Of a DNA stretch of 64,000 nt, positions 38,285 to 46,220 are shown one piece after another. Each line of letters starts with the position of its first letter. Position 1 is the stretch's first letter. Source of the stretch: Lysobacteraceae bacterium (GTDB lineage Bacteria > Pseudomonadota > Gammaproteobacteria > Nitrococcales > AK92); assembly GCA_012523465.1 (NCBI GenBank), contig JAAYIK010000028.1:186001-250000 (forward strand), written 5' to 3'. A program made the translations under genes and the position numbers. Below the pieces are notes generated by a model. It worked only from the letters and a program-made list of their open reading frames with translations, searched no databases and was not told the origin of the DNA.

Positions 38285-38653
38285 ATGATGGAAGCACGAA
38301 CCAGGCTCTCGGTTTGCCGCCTCGGCACGGTCGTCGGCTTGCTGCTTGCGACCGCCGTTTACGCCGGCGAGGCGCCCGATGTGCTCGAGCTCGTTGGCCT
38401 GCAGGGTGACGTCAGCGAGCAGGAGCTGGACAGCACGCGCGGACGTCAGGACATCTTCAACGCCCAGATCAGCGAAATCAGCGAAAACGCCTACCTGAGC
38501 CATACCAGCGCCAATGGCGCCAGAACCGGCGACAACCTGATCAGCGGTGACGCGCTGTCCGGCCTTGCCGGCTTCTCCACGGTCATCCAGAACACTGGCA
38601 ACAACGTCATCATTCAGGATTCGCTGATCCTGAATGTCAGCGTACGCCAGTAA
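38285..38653 (+). CDS. small secreted protein with double-glycine-like motif, candidate minor fibre subunit
   Basis: A 122-residue protein with a Sec signal (cleavage after AVYA, residue 27) followed by VSEQELDSTRGR (43-54). That segment resembles the double-glycine leader consensus LSxxELxxIxGG, with Arg as the last residue. The C-terminal half (GFSTVIQNTGNNVIIQDSLI) is Asn/Gln-rich and beta-prone, similar in flavour to the first gene and to Fap minor subunits. No named family is recognised. The next gene encodes a C39-like peptidase, the enzyme class that cuts double-glycine leaders, so processing is plausible but unproven. Confidence 0.68.
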   Translation: MMEARTRLSVCRLGTVVGLLLATAVYAGEAPDVLELVGLQGDVSEQELDSTRGRQDIFNAQISEISENAYLSHTSANGARTGDNLISGDALSGLAGFSTVIQNTGNNVIIQDSLILNVSVRQ

Positions 38654-38672
38654 CCGCGCGGACGCGATCGCA

Positions 38673-39368
38673 ATGCTGCGCTGGCAACGCTGCCGCCTGG
38701 TCGCCGGCCTGCTCTGCTGGCTCACCATCGGCGCCGCGACGGCCAATCCGGCCATCCTGCCCGGCCTCGCCGACCATGTGACCATGCCGGTCACCAGCTT
38801 CGCCGAAGCCCGCTCGCGCGAGCTGATACGCCAGCAGTACGACTTCAGCTGCGGCGCGGCAGCCTTGGCCACGCTGCTGACCCACCATTACGACCATCCG
38901 GTCAGCGAACAGCAGGTGTTCAGCCGCATGTTCGAGCTGGGCGACCAGGAACGCATCCTCCAACAGGGCTTTTCCATGCTCGACATGAAGCTCTACCTGG
39001 AAAGCGCCGGCTTCACCGCCGGCGGCTACCGCATCGACCTGGCCAGGCTGGCGGAAATCGGCGTGCCAGCCATCGCGCTGCTGAACATCAACGGCTATCT
39101 GCACTTCGTCGTGATCAAGGGGGTGCGCGGCGACCGGGTGCTGATCGGCGATCCCGCGCTCGGCCTACGCACCGTCACCCGAGCCAGCTTCGAGGCGGGC
39201 TGGAACGGGATCTTCTTCCTGATCCGCAGCCACGCCAGCGTCGGCCGGCGGCATTTCAACCGGGACGAGGTTTGGGCCATGCTGGCACAGGCGCCGGTCG
39301 CGGACGCACTGGGCCGCGCCGACCTGGCCGGCTTTACCCTGCAGCTCGGTCTTCCGGGCTTGCGTTAG
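38673..39368 (+). CDS. exported C39-like cysteine peptidase (FapD-like)
   Basis: A 231-residue peptidase with a Sec signal (LVAGLLCWLTIGAATA, cleavage about residue 26) and no ABC or membrane domain. Catalytic residues fit the C39 fold: Cys60 in QQYDFSCGAAALATLL (with the oxyanion Gln), His144 in LHFVVIKG and Asp160 in LIGDPALG. C39 enzymes usually form the N-terminal domain of bacteriocin exporters; stand-alone secreted forms occur in the Fap amyloid system (FapD). Its targets may be the two neighbours with double-glycine-like motifs. The ATG at 38673 is preferred because it puts the signal peptide at the N-terminus; an ATG at 38634 overlapping the previous gene is possible. Confidence 0.85.
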   Translation: MLRWQRCRLVAGLLCWLTIGAATANPAILPGLADHVTMPVTSFAEARSRELIRQQYDFSCGAAALATLLTHHYDHPVSEQQVFSRMFELGDQERILQQGFSMLDMKLYLESAGFTAGGYRIDLARLAEIGVPAIALLNINGYLHFVVIKGVRGDRVLIGDPALGLRTVTRASFEAGWNGIFFLIRSHASVGRRHFNRDEVWAMLAQAPVADALGRADLAGFTLQLGLPGLR

Positions 39369-39383
39369 AGGAGAAATGCGAAC

Positions 39384-39848
39384 ATGGACAAGCTCGCTTT
39401 CCGTCTCCGCAGTGTCCTGGTCTGCGCGGCGCTGACGCTGGCAGCGGCTCTGCCGGCGCAGGCGGTGCAGGACTGGGAAAGCGTCGACGATGCCACGCTC
39501 AGTAGCCTGCGCGGTGGCTTCATCGACCGCCATGGGTTCCAGATCCACTTCCGGCTGGAAAACCTGGTCGCCATCGACGGCATGCTCAAGGTCCACAACC
39601 GGCTCGAGATCCCCTGGGGCGATTCGCGCCCGCAGGTCGAGCGCCTGGTCCAGGACACCGCCGACACCGGCGGGGTCAGGCTCACGCTGGCCAACCAGGG
39701 GCTGGCGACGCTGATCCAGAACACGCTCAACGACAAGTTCATCGATCACATGCGCATCATCAACGTGGAGCTGCGCAGCCCCGGCGGCCTGGCCGGCATC
39801 GGCGCGATCAGCCGCATCCAGGCGGGACTGATCTCCGCGCTGCGCTGA
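39384..39848 (+). CDS. secreted protein with double-glycine-like motif
   Basis: A 154-residue exported protein: Sec signal (cleavage after PAQA, residue 27), then VDDATLSSLRGGF with Gly44-Gly45, close to a double-glycine leader. The remaining 109 residues alternate polar and hydrophobic positions (FQIHFRLENLVAIDGMLKV; GLATLIQNTLNDKFIDHMRI), suggesting beta strands. No known family recognised. GAGGAGAAA lies upstream of the ATG. It is last in the sigma-54 operon and probably a chaperone, nucleator or minor subunit (inference). Confidence 0.68.
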   Translation: MDKLAFRLRSVLVCAALTLAAALPAQAVQDWESVDDATLSSLRGGFIDRHGFQIHFRLENLVAIDGMLKVHNRLEIPWGDSRPQVERLVQDTADTGGVRLTLANQGLATLIQNTLNDKFIDHMRIINVELRSPGGLAGIGAISRIQAGLISALR

Positions 39849-39873
39849 CTGGCGCCGCCGTCAGCCGTGTCCC

Positions 39874-39897
39874 GCGCCGGCCCACCATGGCCGGCGC
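39874..39897. terminator. hairpin between convergent genes
   Basis: Perfect 9-bp stem (GCGCCGGCC with its complement) separating the four-gene operon from the convergent barrel gene. Likely serves both strands; no T-run. Confidence 0.5.
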
Positions 39898-39899
39898 CC

Positions 39900-40931
39900 T
39901 CATTGGCGCCCCCACAGCACGAACGGCGAACGTAGTACCAACTGGATATCGGGCGCGTACTCGGTGACGCCCACCGCCAGCGCCAGGCTGACATTGTTGC
40001 CCGTCCCTACCCGGTGCGACAGGCCGAACAGCAGGGAACCGACCTGGAAGCGGCTGAACTGCGCATCCAGGCCAGGGTCGTGCTGATACTTGGTCTTGAA
40101 GACCACGCTGTGGTCGTAGCCCAGGCTGAAGGACATCCGCTCGTTGACGGCGAAGCCCATCCCGAAGCCGAAGCTCACCGCATCCCCCGGATCGACCCGG
40201 CCGTACTCGGCATTGACGCGACGGGACACGTTCCACAGGTAGGAGACATTGCCGAACAGCGCCACCGGGTCGGTCGGATAGATGAAGCTCAGCCCGGCCT
40301 GCACACCCCAGAACCCGGAGCCGGTGGGCTGCTCGCGAAAGATCTCGCCGATCGGGATCGGCGCGCCGGTGTCCTCGTCTTCGACGGTCAGCTCTTCTCG
40401 CGCCACCTCGAAGGGCCCCTCGCCGGTGCGGCTCTTGACCCGCAGGTTGACCACCGTGTACGGCCAGCCATTGCCGCCGTAGCTCAGCTGATAGCGCAAC
40501 GCAAGCTCGACGTCCCCCAGGCCATCACCGGATGAGTCGCGCACCAGATCGGTGGGCGAGCCCTTGAACAGCTCCCGCTCGCGAACGCTTTCCTCCTTGT
40601 AGACGAACGGCACCCGCAGCTCGGCTTCCAGTCGGCGCGTCAGGCCATAGCGCAGCGCAAAAGCGGCGGTCAGGGTATCCCGCTGCACCTCGCTGATGTT
40701 AATCAGCCCCACCAGCACCGCCGGCACCACCGTATAGCCCTCGACCGCCACCTGCATGTTGGACGAGTGGGTGTATTGCAGCGACGGCTCCAACACCAGC
40801 TGGCCGGCGGGTGTCAACACGCTGGGCTGATCGAAGATTTGGGCCGGCTCGGCCGGCGGCTGCTGCGCCAACGCGCTGCCGGCGACGGCGAGCAAACAAG
40901 AGGCGGTACGTCCCCAGGCGGAGTACTTCAT
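39900..40931 (-). CDS. outer-membrane beta-barrel protein, transporter-like
   Basis: A 343-residue protein with a signal peptide (cleavage after SALA, about residue 22) and a mature chain of alternating amphipathic strands typical of a barrel (LVLEPSLQYTHSSNMQVAVE, TLTAAFALRYGLTRRLEAEL, GFWGVQAGLSFIYP). It resembles the phenol-meta-pathway-type transporter family. FapF of the Fap system is also an export barrel, so this may be the export pore for the convergent operon. It lacks an obvious N-terminal coiled coil. AAGGAAG precedes the ATG; the gene is 57 bp after the sigma-54 regulator on the same strand. Confidence 0.8.
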   Translation of the reverse strand: MKYSAWGRTASCLLAVAGSALAQQPPAEPAQIFDQPSVLTPAGQLVLEPSLQYTHSSNMQVAVEGYTVVPAVLVGLINISEVQRDTLTAAFALRYGLTRRLEAELRVPFVYKEESVRERELFKGSPTDLVRDSSGDGLGDVELALRYQLSYGGNGWPYTVVNLRVKSRTGEGPFEVAREELTVEDEDTGAPIPIGEIFREQPTGSGFWGVQAGLSFIYPTDPVALFGNVSYLWNVSRRVNAEYGRVDPGDAVSFGFGMGFAVNERMSFSLGYDHSVVFKTKYQHDPGLDAQFSRFQVGSLLFGLSHRVGTGNNVSLALAVGVTEYAPDIQLVLRSPFVLWGRQ

Positions 40932-40968
40932 ACATTGCTTCCTTGCGGTTCTCGTTATGTTTTCGCTG

Positions 40969-40987
40969 GCGCGGGCGGCACCCGCGC
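40969..40987. repeat. inverted repeat between regulator and barrel gene
   Basis: Seven-base-pair stem GCGCGGG/CCCGCGC around a five-base loop, abutting the regulator stop. It could partly separate expression of the two minus-strand genes. Confidence 0.4.
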
Positions 40988-40988
40988 T

Positions 40989-42347
40989 CTAGCGGGTCAA
41001 AGTGCTGCTGCCGGTCCGCACGATCACCGAGCCGGCGGGCGGGGCGTCCAGCGCGTACTTGCGCATTAGCCGGTACAGGGTGACGCGCGAGGTGCCGAGC
41101 TGGCTCGCTGCCTTGGAAACGTTGTAGCGGCAGGCCTGCAGTGCCGCCTCGACGGCCATCCGCTCGGCGTTTTCCCGCACCTCCACGAGGCTCAGCGGCG
41201 CGTCCTGGCTGTCACGCAGCCCCAGGTCGGCGGGCCGGATCAAGCGCCCCTCGCACATCACCATGGCGCGCCGGACCCGATTGATCAGCTCGCGCACGTT
41301 GCCGGGCCAGGTGTGCGCCTCCATCGCCGCGTAGGCCTCGCGGCTGAAGCCGCGCACCCCTGGCGCCTTGTCCTTGGCGTAGCGCTCGAAGAAATAATCG
41401 GCCAGCACCGCCACGTCGCCGGCGCGCGCGCGCAGCGGCGGCATGTCGAGGCGCAGCACGTTGAGGCGATAATACAAATCGGCACGGAAGCGACCTTCCG
41501 CCACCGCCAGCTCCAGATTGACGTGGGTGGCGGCAATCACGCGCACGTCCACCGGCACCGAGCCACTGCCGCCAAGCCGCTCGATGACACCTTCCTGCAG
41601 GAAACGCAGCAGGTTGGCCTGCAGCTCCAGATCCAGATCACCGATCTCATCAAGGAAGATGGTGCCGCCGTTGGCGGCCTCGATGCGGCCGATCTTGCGT
41701 CGTTGTGCGCCGGTGAAGGCGCCGCGCTCATAGCCGAACAGCTCCGACTGGATCAGGCTGGCCGGCAGGGCACCGCAGTTGACCGCCACAAACGGCCCGC
41801 CGCTGCGGCGGGAATTGTCGTGAATGGCCTGCGCGGCCAGTTCTTTGCCAGTGCCGCTCTCGCCTTGGATCAGCACCGGCGCCTCGACGTTGGCGATCTT
41901 GCCGATGGCGGCCATCAAGGCGTGCATAGCCCGGCTTCTGCCCACCATGCGGTGCTGCACCGGTGGACCGTGATCGCCGAAGGCTTCCCGCAGCGCGCTC
42001 ATGCCGAAGGCGTGGCCGATGACGGCATTGAGCCGCTCCCAATGGACGGGCAGGGTGTGGAAATCGACGCAGTAGCGCAGCACCAGCTGCGCCAGCTCAG
42101 GCTTGCCGAGATCCTCGGCGGGCATCAACGCAATCCACTCGATGGCGCCGCGGGAAAGGATCTGTTCCAGCTCCGACAGATGCCAGCGCCCGTCGGCCAG
42201 TTCCACCAGGCCGACCTGATACTCTTCGAGGCAAGGGAGGGAATCAGGTGTCGCCGTCCGGACGTTCCAGGCAGAAGCCAGTACCGCAAGCTGATCCCAG
42301 GCGCTACCCTGTGGAGACAGATAGAGGATTTTCCTTTTTTGCATCAT
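40989..42347 (-). CDS. sigma-54-dependent enhancer-binding transcriptional regulator
   Basis: A 452-residue bacterial enhancer-binding protein. The AAA+ domain has Walker A GESGTGKE (162-169), the sigma-54-contacting GAFTGA loop (209-214) and Walker B GTIFLDEIGDL. The C-terminus has a Fis-type HTH (NVSKAASQLGTSRVTLYRLM). The N-terminal domain (1-125) looks receiver-like but lacks a recognisable phospho-acceptor aspartate: the segment reads YQVGLVELADGRW. It may thus respond to a ligand, as VpsR and FleQ do with cyclic-di-GMP (inference). The start at 42347 is chosen by GGGAAG upstream. It probably activates the promoter at 37522-37538. Confidence 0.9.
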   Translation of the reverse strand: MMQKRKILYLSPQGSAWDQLAVLASAWNVRTATPDSLPCLEEYQVGLVELADGRWHLSELEQILSRGAIEWIALMPAEDLGKPELAQLVLRYCVDFHTLPVHWERLNAVIGHAFGMSALREAFGDHGPPVQHRMVGRSRAMHALMAAIGKIANVEAPVLIQGESGTGKELAAQAIHDNSRRSGGPFVAVNCGALPASLIQSELFGYERGAFTGAQRRKIGRIEAANGGTIFLDEIGDLDLELQANLLRFLQEGVIERLGGSGSVPVDVRVIAATHVNLELAVAEGRFRADLYYRLNVLRLDMPPLRARAGDVAVLADYFFERYAKDKAPGVRGFSREAYAAMEAHTWPGNVRELINRVRRAMVMCEGRLIRPADLGLRDSQDAPLSLVEVRENAERMAVEAALQACRYNVSKAASQLGTSRVTLYRLMRKYALDAPPAGSVIVRTGSSTLTR

Positions 42348-42520
42348 GCGATCTTCCCTACTACGCAAGACGCGGTCGGACGCAGGCGGGGTTGCGTCAA
42401 TGGCAGCCCTGCCAGCTGGTGCAAAAGCCTCGGCGGTTGTCGGAGATGAGGAGACTGTTATTCGCCTTGTTCTGGGAGCGGCGCCTCGGTAACCGCGTCG
42501 TGCCTTCCATGGCTTTCCCG

Positions 42521-42540
42521 GGCGATGCCGCGGCATCGCC
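42521..42540. promoter_or_regulatory. 20-bp perfect palindrome upstream of ubiD
   Basis: GGCGATGCCG followed by its exact reverse complement, ending 30 bp before the ubiD ATG in the region shared with the sigma-54 regulator gene. It could be an operator or a cruciform/hairpin; no regulator is identified. Confidence 0.45.
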
Positions 42541-42570
42541 TACGGTTAAACCTAGTACACATTCTTGACT

Positions 42571-44037
42571 ATGCAATACCGCGACTTACGTGAATTCCTG
42601 CATAAGCTGGAGCAGTCGGGCGAGCTGCGAAGAATCCGCCACCCGGTCTCCCCCCGCCTGGAAATGACCGAGATCAGCGACCGCGTGCTGCGCCAAGGCG
42701 GCCCGGCCTTGCTGTTCGAAAGCCCTGCCGGCTACCAGATGCCGGTGCTGACCAATCTGTTCGGCACCCCGCAGCGGGTGGCCATGGGCATGGGGGCGGA
42801 CAGCGTCGACCAGCTGCGCGAGGTCGGCAAGCTGCTTGCCTTTCTCAAGGAGCCTGATCCGCCCAAGGGTCTGCGCGACGCCTGGCAGAGTCTGCCGATC
42901 TTCAGGAAGGTGCTGGACATGGCGCCCAAGACGGTCTCGCGCGCGCCCTGCCAGCAGAACGTGCTGGAAGGCGACGAGGTGGATCTCGGCAAGCTGCCGG
43001 TGCAGACCTGCTGGCCCGGCGACGCTGGCCCGCTCATCACCTGGGCGCTGGTGGTCACCCGGGGGCCGTATAAGGAGCGCCAGAACATGGGCATCTACCG
43101 CCAGCAGGTCATCGACCGCAACCGGGTCATCATGCGTTGGCTGTCGCATCGCGGCGGCGCGCTGGACTTCCGTGACTGGCAGCAGGCGCATCCTGGCGAG
43201 CCGTTCCCGGTAGCGGTGGCCCTGGGCGCCGACCCGGCCACCATCCTGGCCGCCGTCACCCCCATCCCGGACACTCTCTCGGAGTATGCCTTCGCCGGCC
43301 TGCTGCGCGGCGCCAGGACCGAGCTGGTGAAGTGCATCGGCTCCGAGCTGCAGGTGCCGGCGAGCGCGGAGATCGTGCTGGAGGGCCACATCCACCCGGG
43401 CGATACCGCCCCGGAAGGGCCGTTCGGCGACCACACCGGCTACTACAACGAGGTAGAGACCTTCCCGGTCTTCACCATCGACCGCATTACCTTCCGTGAC
43501 GATCCGATCTACCACAGCACCTACACCGGCCGGCCGCCGGACGAACCGGCGGTGCTGGGCGTGGCGCTCAACGAGGTGTTCGTGCCGATCCTGCAGAAGC
43601 AGTTCCCGGAGATTGTTGACTTCTACCTGCCGCCGGAGGGCTGCTCCTACCGACTCGCGGTGGTGACCATCAAGAAACAGTATCCGGGGCACGCCAAGCG
43701 GGTGATGTTCGGCGTCTGGAGCTTCTTGCGCCAGTTCATGTATACCAAGTTCGTTATCGTCACCGACGACGACGTCAACGCCCGCGACTGGAAGGACGTG
43801 ATCTGGGCCATGACCACCCGCATGGATCCGGCCCGCGACATGGTGGTCGTGGAAAACACGCCCATCGACTATCTCGACTTCGCCTCGCCGGTGTCGGGCC
43901 TCGGCAGCAAGGTCGGCTTCGACGCCACCAACAAATGGCCGGGCGAAACCAACCGCGAATGGGGCCGTCCAATCGTCATGGATCCGGCGATCAGGGAGCG
44001 GGTGGATACCATCTGGCCGGAGCTAGGCCTTGACTGA
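42571..44037 (+). CDS. ubiD: UbiD-family 4-hydroxy-3-polyprenylbenzoate decarboxylase
   Basis: A 488-residue prenylated-FMN-dependent decarboxylase of ubiquinone synthesis. The N-terminus [20 protein letters not shown] is the usual UbiD start. Further marks are [35 protein letters not shown] (with the catalytic Glu region) and [20 protein letters not shown]. The start at 42571 is chosen over a TTG two codons upstream. No ribosome site is visible. The gene is followed at 270 bp by an iron-sulfur flavoprotein reductase gene, an arrangement common near ubiD. Confidence 0.95.
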   Translation: MQYRDLREFLHKLEQSGELRRIRHPVSPRLEMTEISDRVLRQGGPALLFESPAGYQMPVLTNLFGTPQRVAMGMGADSVDQLREVGKLLAFLKEPDPPKGLRDAWQSLPIFRKVLDMAPKTVSRAPCQQNVLEGDEVDLGKLPVQTCWPGDAGPLITWALVVTRGPYKERQNMGIYRQQVIDRNRVIMRWLSHRGGALDFRDWQQAHPGEPFPVAVALGADPATILAAVTPIPDTLSEYAFAGLLRGARTELVKCIGSELQVPASAEIVLEGHIHPGDTAPEGPFGDHTGYYNEVETFPVFTIDRITFRDDPIYHSTYTGRPPDEPAVLGVALNEVFVPILQKQFPEIVDFYLPPEGCSYRLAVVTIKKQYPGHAKRVMFGVWSFLRQFMYTKFVIVTDDDVNARDWKDVIWAMTTRMDPARDMVVVENTPIDYLDFASPVSGLGSKVGFDATNKWPGETNREWGRPIVMDPAIRERVDTIWPELGLD

Positions 44038-44050
44038 CGTGGCGCGCAGC

Positions 44051-44065
44051 CGCCCGCGGCGGGCG
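44051..44065. terminator. short GC hairpin after ubiD
   Basis: CGCCCG-CGG-CGGGCG, 13 bp after the ubiD stop, no T-run. The remaining non-coding stretch to 44306 shows nothing recognisable. Confidence 0.3.
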
Positions 44066-44306
44066 CGCGCCAGCGGCAGGCCCTGGTGGCGGCCACAAGA
44101 CCGGTGAACCTGCGCAAATCGCGGCCGCCTGCCGGGGCGCTCATCCGTCCGGGCAGCAAGGGCTATCGCCGTCGATTTTCCGCCCCTGCGGCAGGGTCGG
44201 GTTTATTCGCGCGCCACAAACCAGCACAATGTGCCCCTTGCGCGATGGCGCCTCGCCTGCGAGGAAGTCCTCGCAGCCGACCCAATTCAGGCTTGAGCGA
44301 GTAAGC

Positions 44307-45341
44307 ATGAGTTATACCGTTACCATCCAGCCCAGCGGCCATCAGATCAGCGTCAACGAAGGCGAGACCATCGTCGACGCCGCGTTGCGCCAGGGCATCG
44401 TCATTCCCTACAGCTGCCGCGGCGGCACGTGCAGCAGCTGCCTGGGAGAGGTCATCTCCGGACGGCTGCATTACCCTGACGGCATTCCGCCCGGCATCAC
44501 CGAGGCCGAGATCGCAGCCGGCAAGGCCTTGTTCTGTTCCGCCATGCCGCTGTCTGATCTGGAAATCCGGGTGCGTGAGGTTCGCGCCGGCACCGACTTC
44601 GTGCCGCGCAAGCTGCCGGTGCGCGTGGTCGAGATTGCCGACCTCTCCCACGACGTCCGCCGCCTCCTGCTCAAGCCGCCGGCCAACCTGCGCATGCCGT
44701 TCTTCGCCGGCCAGTACATCGACATCCTGCTGCCGGGCGGCAAGCGGCGCGGCTTCTCGCTGGCCAATGCGCCCCACGACGACGAATGCCTGGAACTGCA
44801 CGTGCGCCTGGTGCCTGGCGGCCAGTTCACCAAATACGTGTTCACCGAGCTGCGGGAAGGCACGCTGCTGCGCATCGAAGGCCCGTTCGGCCAGTTCTAT
44901 CTGCGCGAAGACTCGGAGCGACCGATACTGCTCATGGGTGGCGGCACCGGTTTCGCGCCGCTCAAGGGCATTCTGGAGCACGCCTTCCAGATCGGCGTGC
45001 AGCGCCCCCTACACCTCTACTGGGGCGTGCGCGCCCGCCGCGACCTCTACCTGCACGAGCTGCCGACCCGCTGGGCGCAGGAGCATCCCAACTTCCGCTA
45101 CACGCCGGTGCTGTCTGATCCCGACCCGCGCGATCAGTGGCAGGGCCGCACCGGGCTAGTGCCGGACGCCCTGCTGGCCGACTATCCGGATCTCAGCGGC
45201 TACGACGTGTACATGAGCGGGCCGCCGGCGATGATCGAAGCGGCCCGGAAGGCCTTCCTCGCGCATGGCCTCGATCCGGCCCACCTCTACTACGACTCCT
45301 TCGATTTCGCACCGGACTCCCGGACCAAAGCAGGGGCGTAA
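44307..45341 (+). CDS. 2Fe-2S/FAD/NAD(P)H reductase, CDP-6-deoxy-delta-3,4-glucoseen reductase-like
   Basis: A 344-residue electron-transfer flavoprotein. The N-terminal plant-type ferredoxin domain has cysteines 37, 42, 45 and 77 (SCRGGTCSSC and LFCSA). The FAD domain is next (FAGQYIDILLPGGKRRGFSLAN) and a C-terminal NAD(P) domain (LMGGGTGFAPLKGIL). Proteobacterial proteins of this kind beside ubiD are annotated as CDP-6-deoxyglucoseen reductases, though a real sugar role is doubtful; general NAD(P)H reductase is safer. The start at 44307 fits the ferredoxin N-terminus. A hydrolase gene follows after three bases. Confidence 0.92.
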   Translation: MSYTVTIQPSGHQISVNEGETIVDAALRQGIVIPYSCRGGTCSSCLGEVISGRLHYPDGIPPGITEAEIAAGKALFCSAMPLSDLEIRVREVRAGTDFVPRKLPVRVVEIADLSHDVRRLLLKPPANLRMPFFAGQYIDILLPGGKRRGFSLANAPHDDECLELHVRLVPGGQFTKYVFTELREGTLLRIEGPFGQFYLREDSERPILLMGGGTGFAPLKGILEHAFQIGVQRPLHLYWGVRARRDLYLHELPTRWAQEHPNFRYTPVLSDPDPRDQWQGRTGLVPDALLADYPDLSGYDVYMSGPPAMIEAARKAFLAHGLDPAHLYYDSFDFAPDSRTKAGA

Positions 45342-45344
45342 GCC

Positions 45345-46153
45345 ATGCCGTACATTCAAGCTGGCGACGTCCGAATCTGGTACGAAACCTTCGGCCAGGG
45401 CGAGCCGCTGCTGCTCATCATGGGCCTGGGCGGAACGGTGCGCTCCTGGGGCCTGCAAATCCCCCAGCTATCCAAGCGTTACCGACTGATCTGCCTGGAC
45501 AACCGCGGCGTCGGCTATTCCGACAAACCGCCCGGCCCCTACCGCATCGAAGACATGGCGGCGGATGCCTTGGCGGTGCTGGATGCGCTGAGCATTCGCA
45601 GCGCGCACGTGCTGGGGGTTTCGATGGGCGGGCTGATCGCGCAGGCTCTGTACCACGCCCAGCCGCAGCGGGTCCGCAGCCTCATCCTCGGCTGCACCGG
45701 GAGCGGTCCCAACGATCCCGATTACAGTCCCCCGGCCCCCAGGGTTTGGGAGATCTTGCTGCGGGACCCGGACCGTGAGCCGCAGGAGGCGATTTTCCGC
45801 GACCTGATCGAGGTCTTCTACCATCCCAGCTACCGCGCGCGGGTGCCCGACCTGCTGCCCCGGCTGCTGCGCCTCCATCAGAGCCTGCCGCAGCCGCCGC
45901 ACGCCTACCGGGCCCAGCTCGACGCCTGCCGCCGGCACACGCCGACCTCGCCTCGGCTGGCCGCCATCCAGGTGCCGACCCTGGTGCTGCACGGCGCTGA
46001 AGACGAGGTCTGGCCGCCGGCATTGCCGGTGCGGAGTTGACCGTGATCCCGGGTTCCGGCCATATGTTCATGATCGAAAAGCCAGAGGAGTTCAACCGGG
46101 CAGTGCTCGACTTCCTGGCGCGTCAGGCCCGGGCATGGCCGGCCGCCGGCTGA
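45345..46153 (+). pseudogene. alpha/beta hydrolase disrupted by a deletion-frameshift
   Basis: An alpha/beta-fold hydrolase whose reading frame breaks near 46010. The first frame (45345-46040, 231 residues) has the nucleophile Ser93 in GVSMGG and the acid Asp220 in HGAEDEV, but ends in PALPVRS. The expected continuation LAAGIAGAELTVIPGSGH, carrying the catalytic His, and then MFMIEKPEEFNRAVLDFL, is found in another frame from 46010 to the stop at 46151-46153. The usual PPANAE-like link between the two halves is missing, so about 20-25 bases appear deleted. The 231-residue product would lack the catalytic His. Either a decayed gene or an assembly error. Confidence 0.8.
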
Positions 46154-46220
46154 ACCGCACCGCCGTGCCGCGACGGCGCTGGACAGGATGACACCCACTA
46201 CAGGCAACCCGAGGACGCCA

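Noticed and set aside
42586-43692. Minus-strand frame of 368 codons opposite ubiD
   Set aside because: Shadow; Arg/His/Gln-rich low-complexity translation and full overlap with a clear UbiD.
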